64,000 nucleotides of DNA from Argopecten irradians (taxonomy: Eukaryota; Mollusca; Bivalvia; Pectinida; Pectinidae), in the NCBI RefSeq assembly GCF_041381155.1, contig NC_091134.1, forward strand, positions 28,215,540 through 28,279,539, given 5' to 3'. Of this stretch, positions 25,301-33,199 are shown piece by piece. The notes under the pieces were generated by a model. It saw only the letters and a program-made list of their open reading frames with translations. It searched no databases and had not been told where the DNA came from. How positions within the stretch are numbered: the first letter of the stretch is position 1; each line of letters opens with the position of its first letter. Made by a program: the position numbers and the translations under genes.

Positions 25301-26194
25301 AGTCTTCGCCCAATGTCATGGTCAGTGCACAAACACAAAAGCACTCACAACGTATTCGTCTAAAACCCTGAGTGACAAATCCTTCTCACTTATAAATCCT
25401 TAGCAACATGATAAAGGCCCTTTGGGCCTCTTGTGTATAGAATAAAATGTATCTAAGGATCTAAATATCACTGAATTTTTGTCCACAGCTGGGTAGGGCT
25501 TGTCAGCAAAAACTATGAAATAGAAAGAGCTTGTGTGGAACTGGAGAAAGAGATTAATGACATGGAAAAAAGAAACAAAAGCAAAAAGGTAAACTTATTT
25601 TATGATTATTCCTCATAAAACAAAAAATGTAAACTTATTCTACATACCATATTTGACCAAATAAGCGCTTTGGACGCTTAAAATTGAAGGAAATAAGGGG
25701 GCGCTTAATGGAAACAAATTTGGACTAGCCTTTCATAAAATTATTCTACAAAGTAAGCCATAAATCAGTTGGCAAAAGACATCAGTAAGGAAACCAACAC
25801 AGTTTTAATATTTTCAATCTGCATTTGATTCAAAGTAAAGGAAATTGAAGCTTAAATAATTGGGAGGGCCTCTTATAGGGATGGGAGCACTTATTGGGTC
25901 GAATACAATACAATAAAATAACCTTATTTTATGATTATTTTACATCAAAAAAGAAAAAAAAGGCCCTTGTTAAATGAGACAGCTTCATGTTGACTGAATC
26001 CATAACTGCAATACAGGTTCTAAGTAAGATAAGTGTTTAAATGAAACCAGTTTTGAAATTAATTAGAATTTCGAAGTAATGGATATTTGGCTATACTCTA
26101 CAATTACTATAGATTTATTGGATCCATCATTCAGTTGACTGATATAGAACATATTTAATACAATTCATGTTGTTTTTCCCAGTCAAAGAGATGA
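7262..26194 (+). CDS. BCAS2: BCAS2 / SPF27, pre-mRNA-splicing factor (Prp19-CDC5L complex)
   Basis: Eight coding exons, all with GT-AG introns: 7262-7336, 9622-9714, 12317-12387, 18521-18622, 20775-20885, 23789-23869, 25489-25588 and 26183-26194. They total 645 nt, giving 214 aa plus TGA; phases agree at every junction. From memory the human protein has 225 aa. Landmarks are [17 protein letters not shown] near the N-terminus, [17 protein letters not shown] in exon 2, SMKRYELP-like MKRYELPQP at the exon 3/4 joint, and [14 protein letters not shown] in exon 7; the C-terminal third is heptad-like and probably coiled coil. In this family the protein is a small core subunit of the nuclear Prp19/CDC5L (NTC) complex, needed for spliceosome activation. 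The gene spans 19 kb because introns 2, 3, 4 and 5 are filled with repeats. The C-terminus is divergent, ending NKSKKSKR. Confidence 0.97.
8440..8625 (+). mobile_element. LINE reverse-transcriptase fragment (C-terminal part)
   Basis: One frame reads [20 protein letters not shown] followed by QDLKWDSHI. This is the 'AKYLG(V/I)xIxxDLKWxxHI' stretch typical of Jockey/CR1-like LINE ORF2 just after the RT core. An (AT)n microsatellite (8562-8580) interrupts it, and 'NKANASSKL' on the far side fits the continuation. It lies in BCAS2 intron 1 and is clearly truncated. Confidence 0.75.
9333..9412 (+). repeat. Direct repeat copy 1 of ~78 bp
   Basis: The segment from 'gcactgtacatgtagtaatc' to 'caataaacatg' recurs almost unchanged at about 10129-10195, inside the 9995-11187 inverted-repeat element. 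Confidence 0.7.
9622..9714 (+). CDS. BCAS2: BCAS2 coding exon 2
   Basis: 31 codons from [20 protein letters not shown] to SNFE. The acceptor is TTTCCAG and the donor GTAAAT. Confidence 0.96.
9995..11187. mobile_element. Non-autonomous TIR element, ~1.2 kb, in BCAS2 intron 2
   Basis: The left terminus 'tttactgtcgtgactgccta' (9995) is mirrored by 'taggcagtcacgacagtaaa' (to 11187). The similarity continues inward for about 100 bp (left 'gacgaataatgtgtagtag', right 'ctactacacaatattcgtc', plus 'gtgtgtac'/'gtacacac'). No transposase frame is seen inside. The interior carries the second copy of the ~78-bp repeat at 10129. Confidence 0.7.
11485..12262 (-). repeat. ~160-bp core repeat array, family A (about 5 units)
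   Basis: Family A consensus words read here in reverse: 'gaccaaatttggccagaaac', 'ggggaacagattttgtata' and 'gactctgacccccctgggg', then 'ggggcgggg(c)ccaatagggg'. They recur every ~160 bp. The block abuts BCAS2 exon 3 within 60 bp of the acceptor. Confidence 0.8.
12317..12387 (+). CDS. BCAS2: BCAS2 coding exon 3
   Basis: 71 nt, from [20 protein letters not shown] to NMK plus two bases of an Arg codon. The acceptor is TTTCAG and the donor GTAAGA. Confidence 0.95.
12415..12640 (-). mobile_element. 3' end of a Helentron-like repeat (GGTCATCTGA type)
   Basis: Read in reverse it ends 'tcagatgacctaaaaa'. Inward lie a diverged hairpin partner, then 'caaactgaaagagt'-like sequence and a CCGT microsatellite at about 12585-12600. 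The inner part matches, in opposite orientation, 17395-17490 ('tagttctggtagaa', 'gcaaacagcagacaacgatg'). Confidence 0.6.
12697..12922 (+). repeat. Dispersed repeat copy 1 (TTTATCCGTCAATA type)
   Basis: About 226 bp colinear with 30570-30796, from 'tatcctgcaactg' to 'ggaatgacgtc'. Internal 'tttatccgtcaata' words and the palindrome 'gtgacgtcac' are notable. No coding potential is seen. Confidence 0.75.
13058..14755 (-). repeat. Degenerate family A core array (about 10 units)
   Basis: The words '(c)caatagggga(a)at', 'cgctact(a/t)gtc', 'gttctgcatgga', 'aaatttggccac' and 'ggggaagggg' recur at about 165-190 bp. The array decays towards its 3' side. It ends with the family A 5' region near 14750-14830 ('gaacattacttgagcattac', 'aaaccaggtgag'). 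Confidence 0.75.
14830..16560 (+). other. BCAS2 intron 3, unique sequence without recognised features
   Basis: No gene or structured repeat stands out. At 16375-16550 the word 'gttcatga' recurs irregularly, which is probably low-complexity drift. Confidence 0.4.
16565..16765 (-). mobile_element. Family A repeat, 5' portion
   Basis: One core unit ('gctctgaccccctgg', 'gggggcccaataggga') followed by the reversed 5' end ('gaacattacttggcatttac' and 'ggctctctggccctcttgtt'). The (ACGG) run and 3' hairpin are not present. Confidence 0.65.
17395..17545 (+). mobile_element. Helentron-like fragment (partner of 12415-12640) and a 5' end
   Basis: 17395-17490 is the reverse complement of the interior of 12415-12640. 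It is followed at 17507 by 'aaccaagagatcccagaggg', the 5' signature of the AGATCC family (compare 56336 and 43171), so one repeat is inserted in or beside another. Confidence 0.5.
17546..18500 (+). other. BCAS2 intron 3, no recognised features
   Basis: AT-rich intron sequence. A T-rich polypyrimidine stretch (18500-18518) precedes the exon 4 acceptor. Confidence 0.4.
18521..18622 (+). CDS. BCAS2: BCAS2 coding exon 4
   Basis: 102 nt completing [20 protein letters not shown], then [16 protein letters not shown]. The acceptor is TTCTAAG and the donor GTTGGT. Trp and the LEHQ motif match the family. Confidence 0.95.
19238..20462 (-). mobile_element. Family A Helentron-like element with both ends and a nested insertion
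   Basis: In reverse orientation it runs from 'aacaaggggcccagagggcc' (20462) to the 3' hairpin 'gctcacctgctctccgggcc' and 'aggtgagctaaaaaa' (19238). A CCGT-type run lies at about 19283-19302, next to the hairpin. About three core units lie between. A foreign 0.58-kb insert (19525-20100) splits one unit. Confidence 0.75.
19525..20100. mobile_element. TIR insertion inside a family A element
   Basis: Its ends are inverted copies: 'caaaggactaggtatagtaa' then 'gggtcttttttggcc' on the left, against 'ggccaaaaagagccatcacc' then 'atatgtagtcctttg' on the right. The interior is AT-rich with no frame of note, so it is a MITE. It interrupts the family A words 'gattgcaacca' and 'atatcctttgggg'. Confidence 0.7.
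20775..20885 (+). CDS. BCAS2: BCAS2 coding exon 5
   Basis: 111 nt encoding [20 protein letters not shown] followed by [16 protein letters not shown]. The acceptor is TTGATAG and the donor GTAACA. Confidence 0.95.
21545..22185 (-). repeat. Family A core array (4 units) with a long C tract
   Basis: Four units at ~160-170 bp. In the first, the usual 'tgacccccc' has expanded into a run of about 26 C broken only at its end (21690-21716). A CCGT run at 21549-21574 marks the side of the 3' terminus. Confidence 0.8.
22186..22965 (-). repeat. ~160-bp core repeat array, family B (about 5 units)
   Basis: The words 'ctctgaaactaagcatggga', 'cataatgcaatg(g)tagcatcc', 'ggggattcaaaattgta' and 'gattgggctgatcccccggg' recur at ~153-163 bp. 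The array adjoins family A directly, so the two core types may belong to one composite element. Family B recurs in opposite orientation at 45590-46215. Confidence 0.8.
23285..23480 (-). repeat. Family C repeat remnant (two units)
   Basis: 'atgctgggatgaagggct' followed by 'gttcaaatgaatgacc' occurs twice, about 110 bp apart. It is the reverse of the family C core seen at 32907-33197. Confidence 0.6.
23481..23692 (-). mobile_element. Helentron-like 5' end in reverse orientation
   Basis: Ends 'cagatgagtgatacaggccc' then 'aatggtcatcttgttct', a decayed form of the 5' signature. A diverged core fragment with 'gtcccccaggggcctaga' precedes it. Confidence 0.45.
23789..23869 (+). CDS. BCAS2: BCAS2 coding exon 6
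   Basis: 81 nt encoding [20 protein letters not shown] then LKELEA. INWQRK matches the family's NWQRK. The acceptor is TCTGTAG and the donor GTATAT. Confidence 0.95.
24045..24296 (-). mobile_element. Family A fragment with 5' end
   Basis: One core unit ('ggggcggggcccaatatggg', 'gttctgcatggattctaacc') ends in the reversed 5' signature 'ggccctcttggcctcttgtt'. Confidence 0.65.
24385..24560. mobile_element. Remnant of a TAC(C/G)RTATTTTCC-type TIR element
   Basis: It ends 'aggtgcgacttattgtacgg' then 'aaaatactgta', with 'aggtgcgactta' also at 24462. This terminus class is widespread in animals. The opposite end is only weakly visible ('attaccgtactt'). Confidence 0.4.
25084..25403. mobile_element. 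TIR MITE, ~320 bp, complete
   Basis: The termini 'aaggatttataagtgagaag' and 'cttctcacttataaatcctt' are perfect inverted repeats and extend by 'ga(a)ttgtc'. No open frame of significance. A truncated relative lies at 6675. It sits in BCAS2 intron 6. Confidence 0.8.
25404..25440 (-). repeat. Isolated Helentron-like 5' end (reverse)
   Basis: 'ggccctttgggcctcttgtg' directly follows the MITE at 25403. Only the tip is present. Confidence 0.5.
25489..25588 (+). CDS. BCAS2: BCAS2 coding exon 7
   Basis: 100 nt encoding [20 protein letters not shown] then [22 protein letters not shown] is near-invariant in the family. The donor is GTAAAC and the exon ends in phase 0. Confidence 0.96.
25645..25915. 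mobile_element. TIR element with TACCATATTTGACC-like ends
   Basis: Left 'taccatatttgaccaaataa' then 'gcgctt'; right, reversed, 'tattgtattcgacccaataa' then 'gtgctc'. It is about 270 bp with no frame, in the last BCAS2 intron. It belongs with the 38120-38910 and 24385-24560 terminus class. Confidence 0.5.
26183..26194 (+). CDS. BCAS2: BCAS2 coding exon 8 and stop
   Basis: Acceptor TTTTTCCCAG, then TCA AAG AGA TGA (S K R stop). This exon is short, but the phase fits and no other acceptor close by extends the protein. Confidence 0.8.
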   Translation, partial: SKR

Positions 26195-26905
26195 AAGAAG
26201 TCTTCAAATACATCTGGATTACCAACCAACAGTGTAATTTCCTAGAAGATATCGAAGACAAGACTTGAATCAGTTGTCACAGGATAGCCATGCTGAAAAA
26301 CATGTTAAATGTGCTCTTGATATATACTACTGGTCAAACCAACCATTGATGTACCTTTACATATCGATGAAAAATACAACCATTAATTATGGCCCCTTTT
26401 AATCCCCATGAAATGACCATATGTAATATCAATGGCCTTTTATTTGAGGGTGTTGAAAATGATAGATTAGTTTGATGGCAATTAAATAATTGAAAAGTGA
26501 TAGCCATTACTTTTAAGTTCTCTAATTGAATGGCAATGAACTATATCAATGGTCATTACTAAAACTAATTTTAATGGTAATTACTTCACCAGAAGATAAC
26601 CACAGTTCTCCAATTGAATGGCAATGAACTATATCAATGGTCATTAATAAAACTTATTTTAATGGTAATTACTTTACCAGAAGATAACCACAAATGGCCA
26701 TTAATTAGTTTTAAAGCATGGCCATTACATATACACAACATTAATTACGGTCCCTTTCAATGGTCATTGTTTTCTGAAGGAAATACTCATGGGCATTTAA
26801 CCTAAAATACCAACTTCTGATTATGGCCATTACAATTTGATGTTGTATATATACATTTATTGTAGATTTATGAGAGGAAAATCAATAAAAATGATATCAG
26901 ATGCT
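26195..26905 (+). other. Probable BCAS2 3' UTR
   Basis: AATAAA occurs at 26646-26651 and 26884-26889, giving two candidate polyadenylation signals. The transcript end was not determined. An 88-bp tandem duplication lies inside. Confidence 0.5.
26517..26692 (+). repeat. 88-bp direct tandem repeat, two units
   Basis: 'gttctctaattgaatggcaa' at 26517 recurs as 'gttctccaattgaatggcaa' at 26605, and the copies agree to the 'gaagataaccaca' at each end. Flanking 26300-26830 is rich in the related words ATGGYCATTA and CCATTAAT. Confidence 0.85.
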
Positions 26906-26989
26906 GCAGCAGTGTTACGTTTATCAATTTGTTACAAGACAGGGTCATGTAAGGATGTGTAGTCCACAAAGTTTCATTAAGCTCGGTTT

Positions 26990-28200
26990 ATATGTATTTA
27001 CTCAAGATATCATGTTCACAAGGTTCAATTATTATTATTAGAGCAAAGGGCAATAACTCCTTAAATAACTGTTGAATCAAGCTCATTATCAAACTTGTCT
27101 GAGATATTTCCAGTGTTAGTCTACATACAAAGTGTCATTAAGCTTGGTTTATATTTATTCAAGTTATCGCTTTTACAAGATCCAATAATAATTATTAGAG
27201 CAAAGGGAAATAACTCCTCAAATTACTTTCGAATCAAGCTGATTTTCGAACTTGTCGGAGATCTTTTCATTTTTAGTCTACATACAAAGTTTCATTAAGA
27301 TCGGTTTATATTTACTTCCAATGATAATTAATAGTGCAAAGGGCAAAAACTCCTGAAATAACTTGAATCAAGCTTATTTTTCGAACTTCGAGATAATTTC
27401 CAATGCTAATCTACATACAAAGTTTCATTAAACTCGCGATCGGTTCATATTTACTCAGGTTAACGTGTTAACAAGGTCCAATAATAATTATGAGTGCAAA
27501 GGGCAGTTGAATGTTGAACTCGTCCGAGATCTTAGTCTACATACGAAGTTTCATTAAGCTCGGTTTATATTTACTCAAGTTATTGTGTTCATGATGTCTA
27601 ATATTAATAATTATTAGAGCAAAGGGCAATTACTCCTAAAATTACTATCAAATCACGTTTTTGAACGCCTTTAAGATCTTTCCAAATTATTCCAAAGTTT
27701 CATTGAGCTCGGTTAATATTTTCTAAAGTTATCTTGTTCACAAGGTCCAATAATAATTACTAACTGGAATGGACAATTACTCTGTAAATTACAGTCGAAT
27801 CAAGCTTATTTTTGAACTCGTCTGAGATCATTTCAATATAAATCTATATACAAAGAGTCATAAACTCGGTTCGTATTTACTGAAGTTATCGCGTTCACAA
27901 AGTCCAATAATAATTATTAGAGCAAAGGTCAATAATTCCTTGAATTACTGTTGAATCAAGCTGATTTTTGAAGTTGTGCGAGGTATTTCTAATGTTAGTC
28001 TACATACGAAGTTTCATTAAGATTGGTTTATATTTACTCAAGTTATCGCATTCATAAAGTCCAATGATAAGTATTAGAGCAAAGGTCAATAATTCCTTGA
28101 ACTACTGTTGAATCAAGCTGATTTTTGAAGTTGTTCGGGGTATTTCTAATGTTAGTCTACATACAAAGTTTCATTAAGCTCAGTTTATATTTCTTCAGTA
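26990..28200 (+). repeat. ~158-bp core repeat array, family D (about 8 units)
   Basis: The word 'gagcaaaggg(c)aataactcc' recurs at about 27041, 27198, 27332, 27491, 27617, 27761, 27919 and 28076. The companion words are 'gaatcaagctgatttttgaa', 'gtctacatacaaagtttcat' and 'gctcggtttatatttactca'. Full units are 157-159 bp; shorter spacings reflect deletions. No clear 5' or 3' terminus is seen. Confidence 0.85.
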
Positions 28201-28400
28201 CTTTCTGAAAAAAAAGCGGTAACAAACTAAGATGTTGACTGGTTTGCCAACTTGTTTACAGATCGGTTCTTTAATGCAATATGCACAACTAGGGTCGTAG
28301 GGAAACCTTTATATGGAATTTTAGAAAGATCATTTTAGAACTGTTACAGAAATAGCAGTAACAAGAATTGTGAATGGATGGATAAAAAGACACAGAAGAT
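28201..28400 (+). repeat. Family E core fragment
   Basis: Contains 'ctttctgaaaaaaaagcggt', 'atatgcacaactagggtc' and 'gaaacctttatatggaattt', as in the family E arrays at 33200, 40970 and 56336. Confidence 0.6.
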
Positions 28401-28759
28401 GGAAGATTGAATTATGAAAGACAGGCGATTTGAAAAGTCCACAATCTGATGACGGCGGGCTAAAATACAGACACAATACAAGTAAACAATATAAGTGTAA
28501 CTTTAATTAAGATAAGTAAAAGCTCAACATACAAACAATATTGTGTAGGCATGTAAAAAGAAAATTGTCAAATTTGTCTCTAGTTAATCAGTCTTTAAAA
28601 CGATGCAAACACTTCTGACAACACAGTGAAAAAAGTAGACACATACATGCTTGACCAATCAGCGAGTTTGCCGGCTCCGAGTAATATTGGTCCAATCAGT
28701 GATATGGTAGCAGTAAGAACAGATAATTTATATCTCTATTTTGACTAGAACCGCATTAC

Positions 28760-29864
28760 AGCTGACAATGCAAGTTAAAAAATATACATTATGAAAAGAT
28801 TAAAAAAGAATAATGACAGGGTTTTTTTTTTCAAAATTTGTTTCTGAGATAGCCCCTTACCTTTCTAAGGACGGGCAGACGCCATTTTGTTTGAACTCTG
28901 CTTGGATACAACACCGGGTACTGATCCCTATATAAAGTGTGTGAATCGACACTTGTGCTCAGTCATGTACATATGCACCTAGCAGTGTATCACCTACTAA
29001 TACATAAACAAACACCTTACCAGTAAATATGTGAAGGGCTTGTTTTACCAAGCAAACATGTCAACCCCTCTCAGCTATCATTTAGATGTTTCACAAATTG
29101 AACCTTCCACACAAATGAATAGAAATCCTAATAATAATCAGTCCACATATATCGTACCCGATGTACTCGACTGGCCAGGTGCACGTGACCACTTGTCCTG
29201 AACAAGTAACACTTCCATATATAAGCTATCGAAGGCACACATGGGTACATGTGCATGTAATATTTTATGTTTATTGAAGTGTTTTATTAGTTCATATTTG
29301 ACATATTTTGGGATCTAGCTGACAATATTACTTCAATGAAACCTTGTCAGGTGTGTGCTGTGTTTACTTTTAGTTTGACAATGTTATCTGCTATTAGAAT
29401 TTAGAGTTGGTTTACGTTATAATCAAAATGGATCTCGCACATGGAAAGAATGCATGAATTCATTCATTACACAATAACTTTTTATTCAACTGTATAGATC
29501 TATCTATGGTTCTTAGAAGCTTTTTTTGAGAAAACATTGAACGTACTAACCATTTTATTCTTATGACACAGCTTTAGGTTACATTTAAATACATCTTTGG
29601 TATATAGTACTGTAGATCTGGAGCCGGTCAGGTGTTAGTTGTTGCACCTTGAACAGCGAGTGTTCGACTGATTGCACGTGTGTGTGGTTCACGCACTTTA
29701 TATAGGGGTCGGTACGCGGTGTTGTATCCAAGTAAAGATAAAACAAAATGGTGACTGCCCATCCTTAGAAACGAATTTTGAAAAAAAAAAATTGAAAAAA
29801 AAATCTTTATTTTTTATTTTTTTTTTAATCTCAAACATATATTTTTTGACTTGCATTGTCAGCT
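28760..29864. mobile_element. Foldback element, 1.1 kb, with ~240-bp inverted arms
   Basis: The outer tips 'agctgacaatgcaagt' (28760) and 'acttgcattgtcagct' (29864) are inverted. The arms continue with 'cctttctaaggacgggcaga' against 'ctgcccatccttagaaac', 'cttggatacaacacc' against 'ggtgttgtatccaag', and 'ccctatataaagtg' against 'cactttatatagggg'. The loop (about 29000-29625) has no supported gene. No transposase is visible. Confidence 0.75.
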
Positions 29865-30064
29865 TTAAGTTACTGTCAGTTGATAGATCCATATGTTAAC
29901 GATGTCCCAACAGGTATGTTTGGTGCTGAGGTAGGCGTCATCGGTTCATCCCTGAAATAACAAAGAAGAGATACCAGATGGAGCTAAATAATAATTCATA
30001 TAATTGTTTTTGTCTGTATGAATTGTTGCTGTTGGGGAAAAAAACAAGTTTAAAAATGAGGCCA

Positions 30065-30530
30065 GAGTACCTGTATTGCTCACCTGGTTTGTAATGCCAA
30101 GTGATGTTCTGAATACAGGTTCATGTTTATTTTATTTTATTTATTTATTTTTTTTTGGGGGGGGGGGGAGGGAGGGGGGTGTTTAGAGCCAAAATTTATA
30201 CATATTATACATATTCTGTTTCTGTTCCACTTCTATAAAGGATGATCCTGATCAAATTTTGTTACAATCTCTGCAGGACTCTATGACTTGTAGTTATTTA
30301 AAGGATTTATCTCTATTTCCCCTATTGGGCCCCGTCCCTCCTGCCCCCAGGGGTCACAGTCAAAATTTATACAAAATCTATTCCCCATCCTCAAGGATGT
30401 TTCTGGCCAAATTTACAATCCATCAGAACTCTATGACTAGATGCGATTTAAAAGAAGTGTTGACGGAAGACAGACGCCATGACATAAAACCTAGACAAGA
30501 GGCCCATGGGCCTCATCAGTCACTTGAATT
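30065..30530 (+). mobile_element. Family A element fragment, then an adjoining 5' end
   Basis: Begins 'cctgtattgctcacctggtt' and runs through two core units to about 30470. A T-then-G tract (30137-30178) sits at the polymorphic C/G position of the core. At 30494 the 5' signature 'acaagaggcccatgggcctc' of another copy follows, with the tag 'cagtcacttgaa'. Confidence 0.7.
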
Positions 30531-30569
30531 TGTTTAGAATAAAACAAAGACATATATATGAACATTATT

Positions 30570-30796
30570 TATCCTGCAACTGTCCCACATACTGACCGAT
30601 AACTACTGCCGGATAAACTTATGCTTTATCCGTCAATACAAAATGCTTTATCCGTCAATATGATCATGTGAATTTGTTCCATATCTAACAGAACTTTTTC
30701 TAACTTGACCCAGAACTTAAACCTTCCGGTGAATGAAACGTCATTCAGTCCCGCGAAAACGTGATGTCACATTCGCTGGAATGACGTCCTATTTAC
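30570..30796 (+). repeat. Dispersed repeat copy 2 (TTTATCCGTCAATA type)
   Basis: Colinear with 12697-12922. Flanks differ, so this is an independent insertion or a shared fragment of a larger repeat. Confidence 0.75.
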
Positions 30797-31133
30797 GATA
30801 TATAAAAATCTTGTATGGTGGTGTCATCTTTTTCTTGGCTCATGGCAAAGGCACGTATGTATTGTAAAGTAATTCTTTAATGGGTATCTATTGTTTTTTG
30901 AGTGTTTTCATTTTGTTTCAGTGATATATCGTGCTGAATAGAATTACGGGTACTATTTGTGAATGCACTTATTTATTTTCTGCAGCAGTTAAAAGGAGTA
31001 CACTCTCATTTGGTTTAGTGAATGAATCTTTACCTCCGCATCAAACAAGGGTCTCACTTCGAGCGAAACCAAGAAAATAACTCTCAATTTGCTTTCGTTT
31101 TGAATGCCACAATGGTTACAGGATAAACAGAAT

Positions 31134-31273
31134 ACATGGTTAGTATCTTACAATACAATTTTTATTTTGGTGCTCGATATGGAAAGCCGAGATGACTCTG
31201 CAGAGCCTCGTCATCTCGGCTTTCCTAAGTCTCACACCAAGATAAACCTCGTATTGTAAGATACTAACCATGT
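31134..31273. mobile_element. 140-bp near-perfect hairpin (palindromic MITE)
   Basis: 'acatggttagtatcttacaa' is mirrored by 'ttgtaagatactaaccatgt', and the centre 'ggaaagccgagatgac' by 'gtcatctcggctttcc', with the dyad at about 31198-31203 (ctctgcagag). Inverted halves are almost complete, so transcripts would fold into a long hairpin. Confidence 0.85.
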
Positions 31274-31855
31274 TCTCTATATACTGGCCCTTGAAGTTGG
31301 TCAATGATTTTTAATAAAAATTATAAATTTGACTTTTTAATCTATGAAGATTATCAAATTGCTTCTGTCAAACCTGTGAACTCAAACGATTTAAGATTTA
31401 AAGTCATTTTGACCCTATTTGGCCCTACCCCTCTGGTCCCCCAGGGGGTCAGTGAGGACTGATATGGATGTTAAAATACTATATCTCAGACTAATAATTC
31501 TAATCAAGTTTGAATCATTTCCTATGAAAATTGAGCAAATAATGTTCATAAATGTATTTTTCATAGATAAACCAAAGTAAATTTGACCCCCTCCCCAGGG
31601 GGGAACGCGAGACCCCAGGGTCATATAATTCACAGTTTTCATGAAACATCTTTCCAGCTCGAAAGAGTATTTGATTCTACCATCTCCGTAGAAGATTTTT
31701 GAAGTTTTAGCATATTTGCCCCTTTTGGCCCCGCCTCTCTGCCCCCAGGGGGTCGGCCAGGACCAATATGGAAATTATATTAAAATGCTATCTCAGGCTA
31801 ATAATTCTAAACAAGTTTGACGCATTTCCTATGAAAATTGAGCAAAAAATACTCA
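31274..31855 (+). repeat. Family F core repeats (long-unit type)
   Basis: Family F words occur twice: 'tggcccttgaagt(t/c)', 'gcta(a)taattctaa(t/a)caagtttga' and 'tttcctatgaaaattgagca', with 'cccccaggggg(t)cag'. The unit is roughly 300-400 bp, longer than in the other families. Confidence 0.65.
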
Positions 31856-31856
31856 A

Positions 31857-32400
31857 CAAGAGGCCCTTGGGCCTTAACGGTCACCTGAGTTCGGATACAG
31901 AATGAAACAAAGACATATAAATATACACTATATATTGGCCCATCAGGCCCTTGAAGTCAGTCAGTGATTTTATAAATTTGACTTTTTAATCTATGGTTCC
32001 ATCGAATCTGTGAATTCAGAAGAAAGATTTTTGAAATTTGTGTCATTTTGACCCGCCCCTCTGGCCCCCTATAGGGGTCAGCTTAAGGACCAATATTGAT
32101 CAGATGTTAAAATGCTATCTCAGGCTAATAATTCTAATCCAGTTTGACTCATTTCCTTTGAAAACTAAGCAAATAATGTTCATAAATGTGTTTTTCCTAT
32201 ATAAACTTCGTAAATTTGTACCCCTCTATAGAGGGAAACGTGAGACCCCAGGGTCATATAATTCACAATTTTTGTAAAGGACTTTAAGACCTTTCCATCT
32301 ATGAAGAGTATTTGATTCTACCATATTTGGAATTACAGAAGAAGATTTTTGAAGTTTTAGCCTATTTGACCCCTTTTGGCCCCACCCCTCCCCCTGTCAA
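31857..32400 (+). mobile_element. Family F Helentron-like repeat, 5' end plus core
   Basis: 5' signature 'aacaagaggcccttgggcct' then 'taacggtcacctgagttcgg', continuing into the family F core. A (CATACA)-rich 18-bp array replaces its 3' end at 32409. Confidence 0.7.
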
Positions 32401-32408
32401 TTGGTGAC

Positions 32409-32480
32409 CATGGTTATACACACATACATGGTTATACACACATACATGGTTATACACACATACATGGTTATACGCACATA
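32409..32480 (+). repeat. 18-bp minisatellite, four units
   Basis: 'catggttatacacacata' is repeated exactly three times, with a fourth copy differing at one base (acg for aca). Confidence 0.9.
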
Positions 32481-32906
32481 CAGCCGCAGACTAACTACAT
32501 GTATGCTTGGTGTACTAAGCTAGCGAGCGAATGTAAGTAATATGAAGTGTTTTAGATTATATGATATGTATAAACAGTCCATCGCACTTCAATTTGTTTT
32601 TGTTTTTTTAACTAAACATGCCGTGGCAAACTGTCACTGCCATCTGACTTTTTGTTGCACGCTTCCGTTTGTTTCTGCAACCTAGTTTTGGAAAAATAAA
32701 TCATGTTCTATGAAAAGCTTGACTTTGCTCTATTTTTAGAGGAGTATTTTCCTGGTCAAGCTAGGCAACTGACCACCCATATTCTTTGCTGTATGCATTG
32801 AAAATGATCTGAAGATTATATCTATGTACAGGATAAGTTTCAATTTCGTAGTCTTTATATTTCATTGGGCGAAACCTACCTTTAAGGCATGTAAGGCATA
32901 AATACA
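32481..32906. other. Intergenic, no recognised feature
   Basis: Mixed AT-rich sequence with no open frame, repeat word or RNA gene that I can support. Confidence 0.3.
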
Positions 32907-33197
32907 GGAGGCCCATGGGCCTGTACGCTCATCTGACTATTAGTACAATACAACATAGTCATTTAAAGATTTTAGCCTGTTTGTTCCTTGTGACCTTTAT
33001 TGAAGATCAAGTTCATTCATTTGAACAAACTTTGTAGCCCTTCATCCCAGCATTCTACAGGCCAAATATCAGTACCCTGGTCCTTACGGTTATAATGAGA
33101 AGAAGTCATTTGAATGAAAATTTATGCATGGCGGACGACAACGGACGGTGCATGATGACAAAGGGTCATCCTGACCCTTCAGGTCAGATGACCTAAA
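32907..33197 (+). mobile_element. Family C Helentron-like element, complete and short
   Basis: 5' signature 'ggaggcccatgggcctgtac' then the tag 'gctcatctgac'. One core unit contains 'aacaaactttgtagcccttc'. A run 'ggcggacgacaacggacgg' follows, then the 3' hairpin 'gggtcatcctgacccttcag' and 'gtcagatgacctaaaa'. The 3' arm repeats the 5' tag in inverted form. Confidence 0.75.
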
Positions 33198-33199
33198 AT

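Noticed and set aside
26990-28200. CRISPR-like regular spacing
   Set aside because: Units are diverged throughout with no conserved repeat/variable spacer contrast; this is a tandem core array in a eukaryotic genome.
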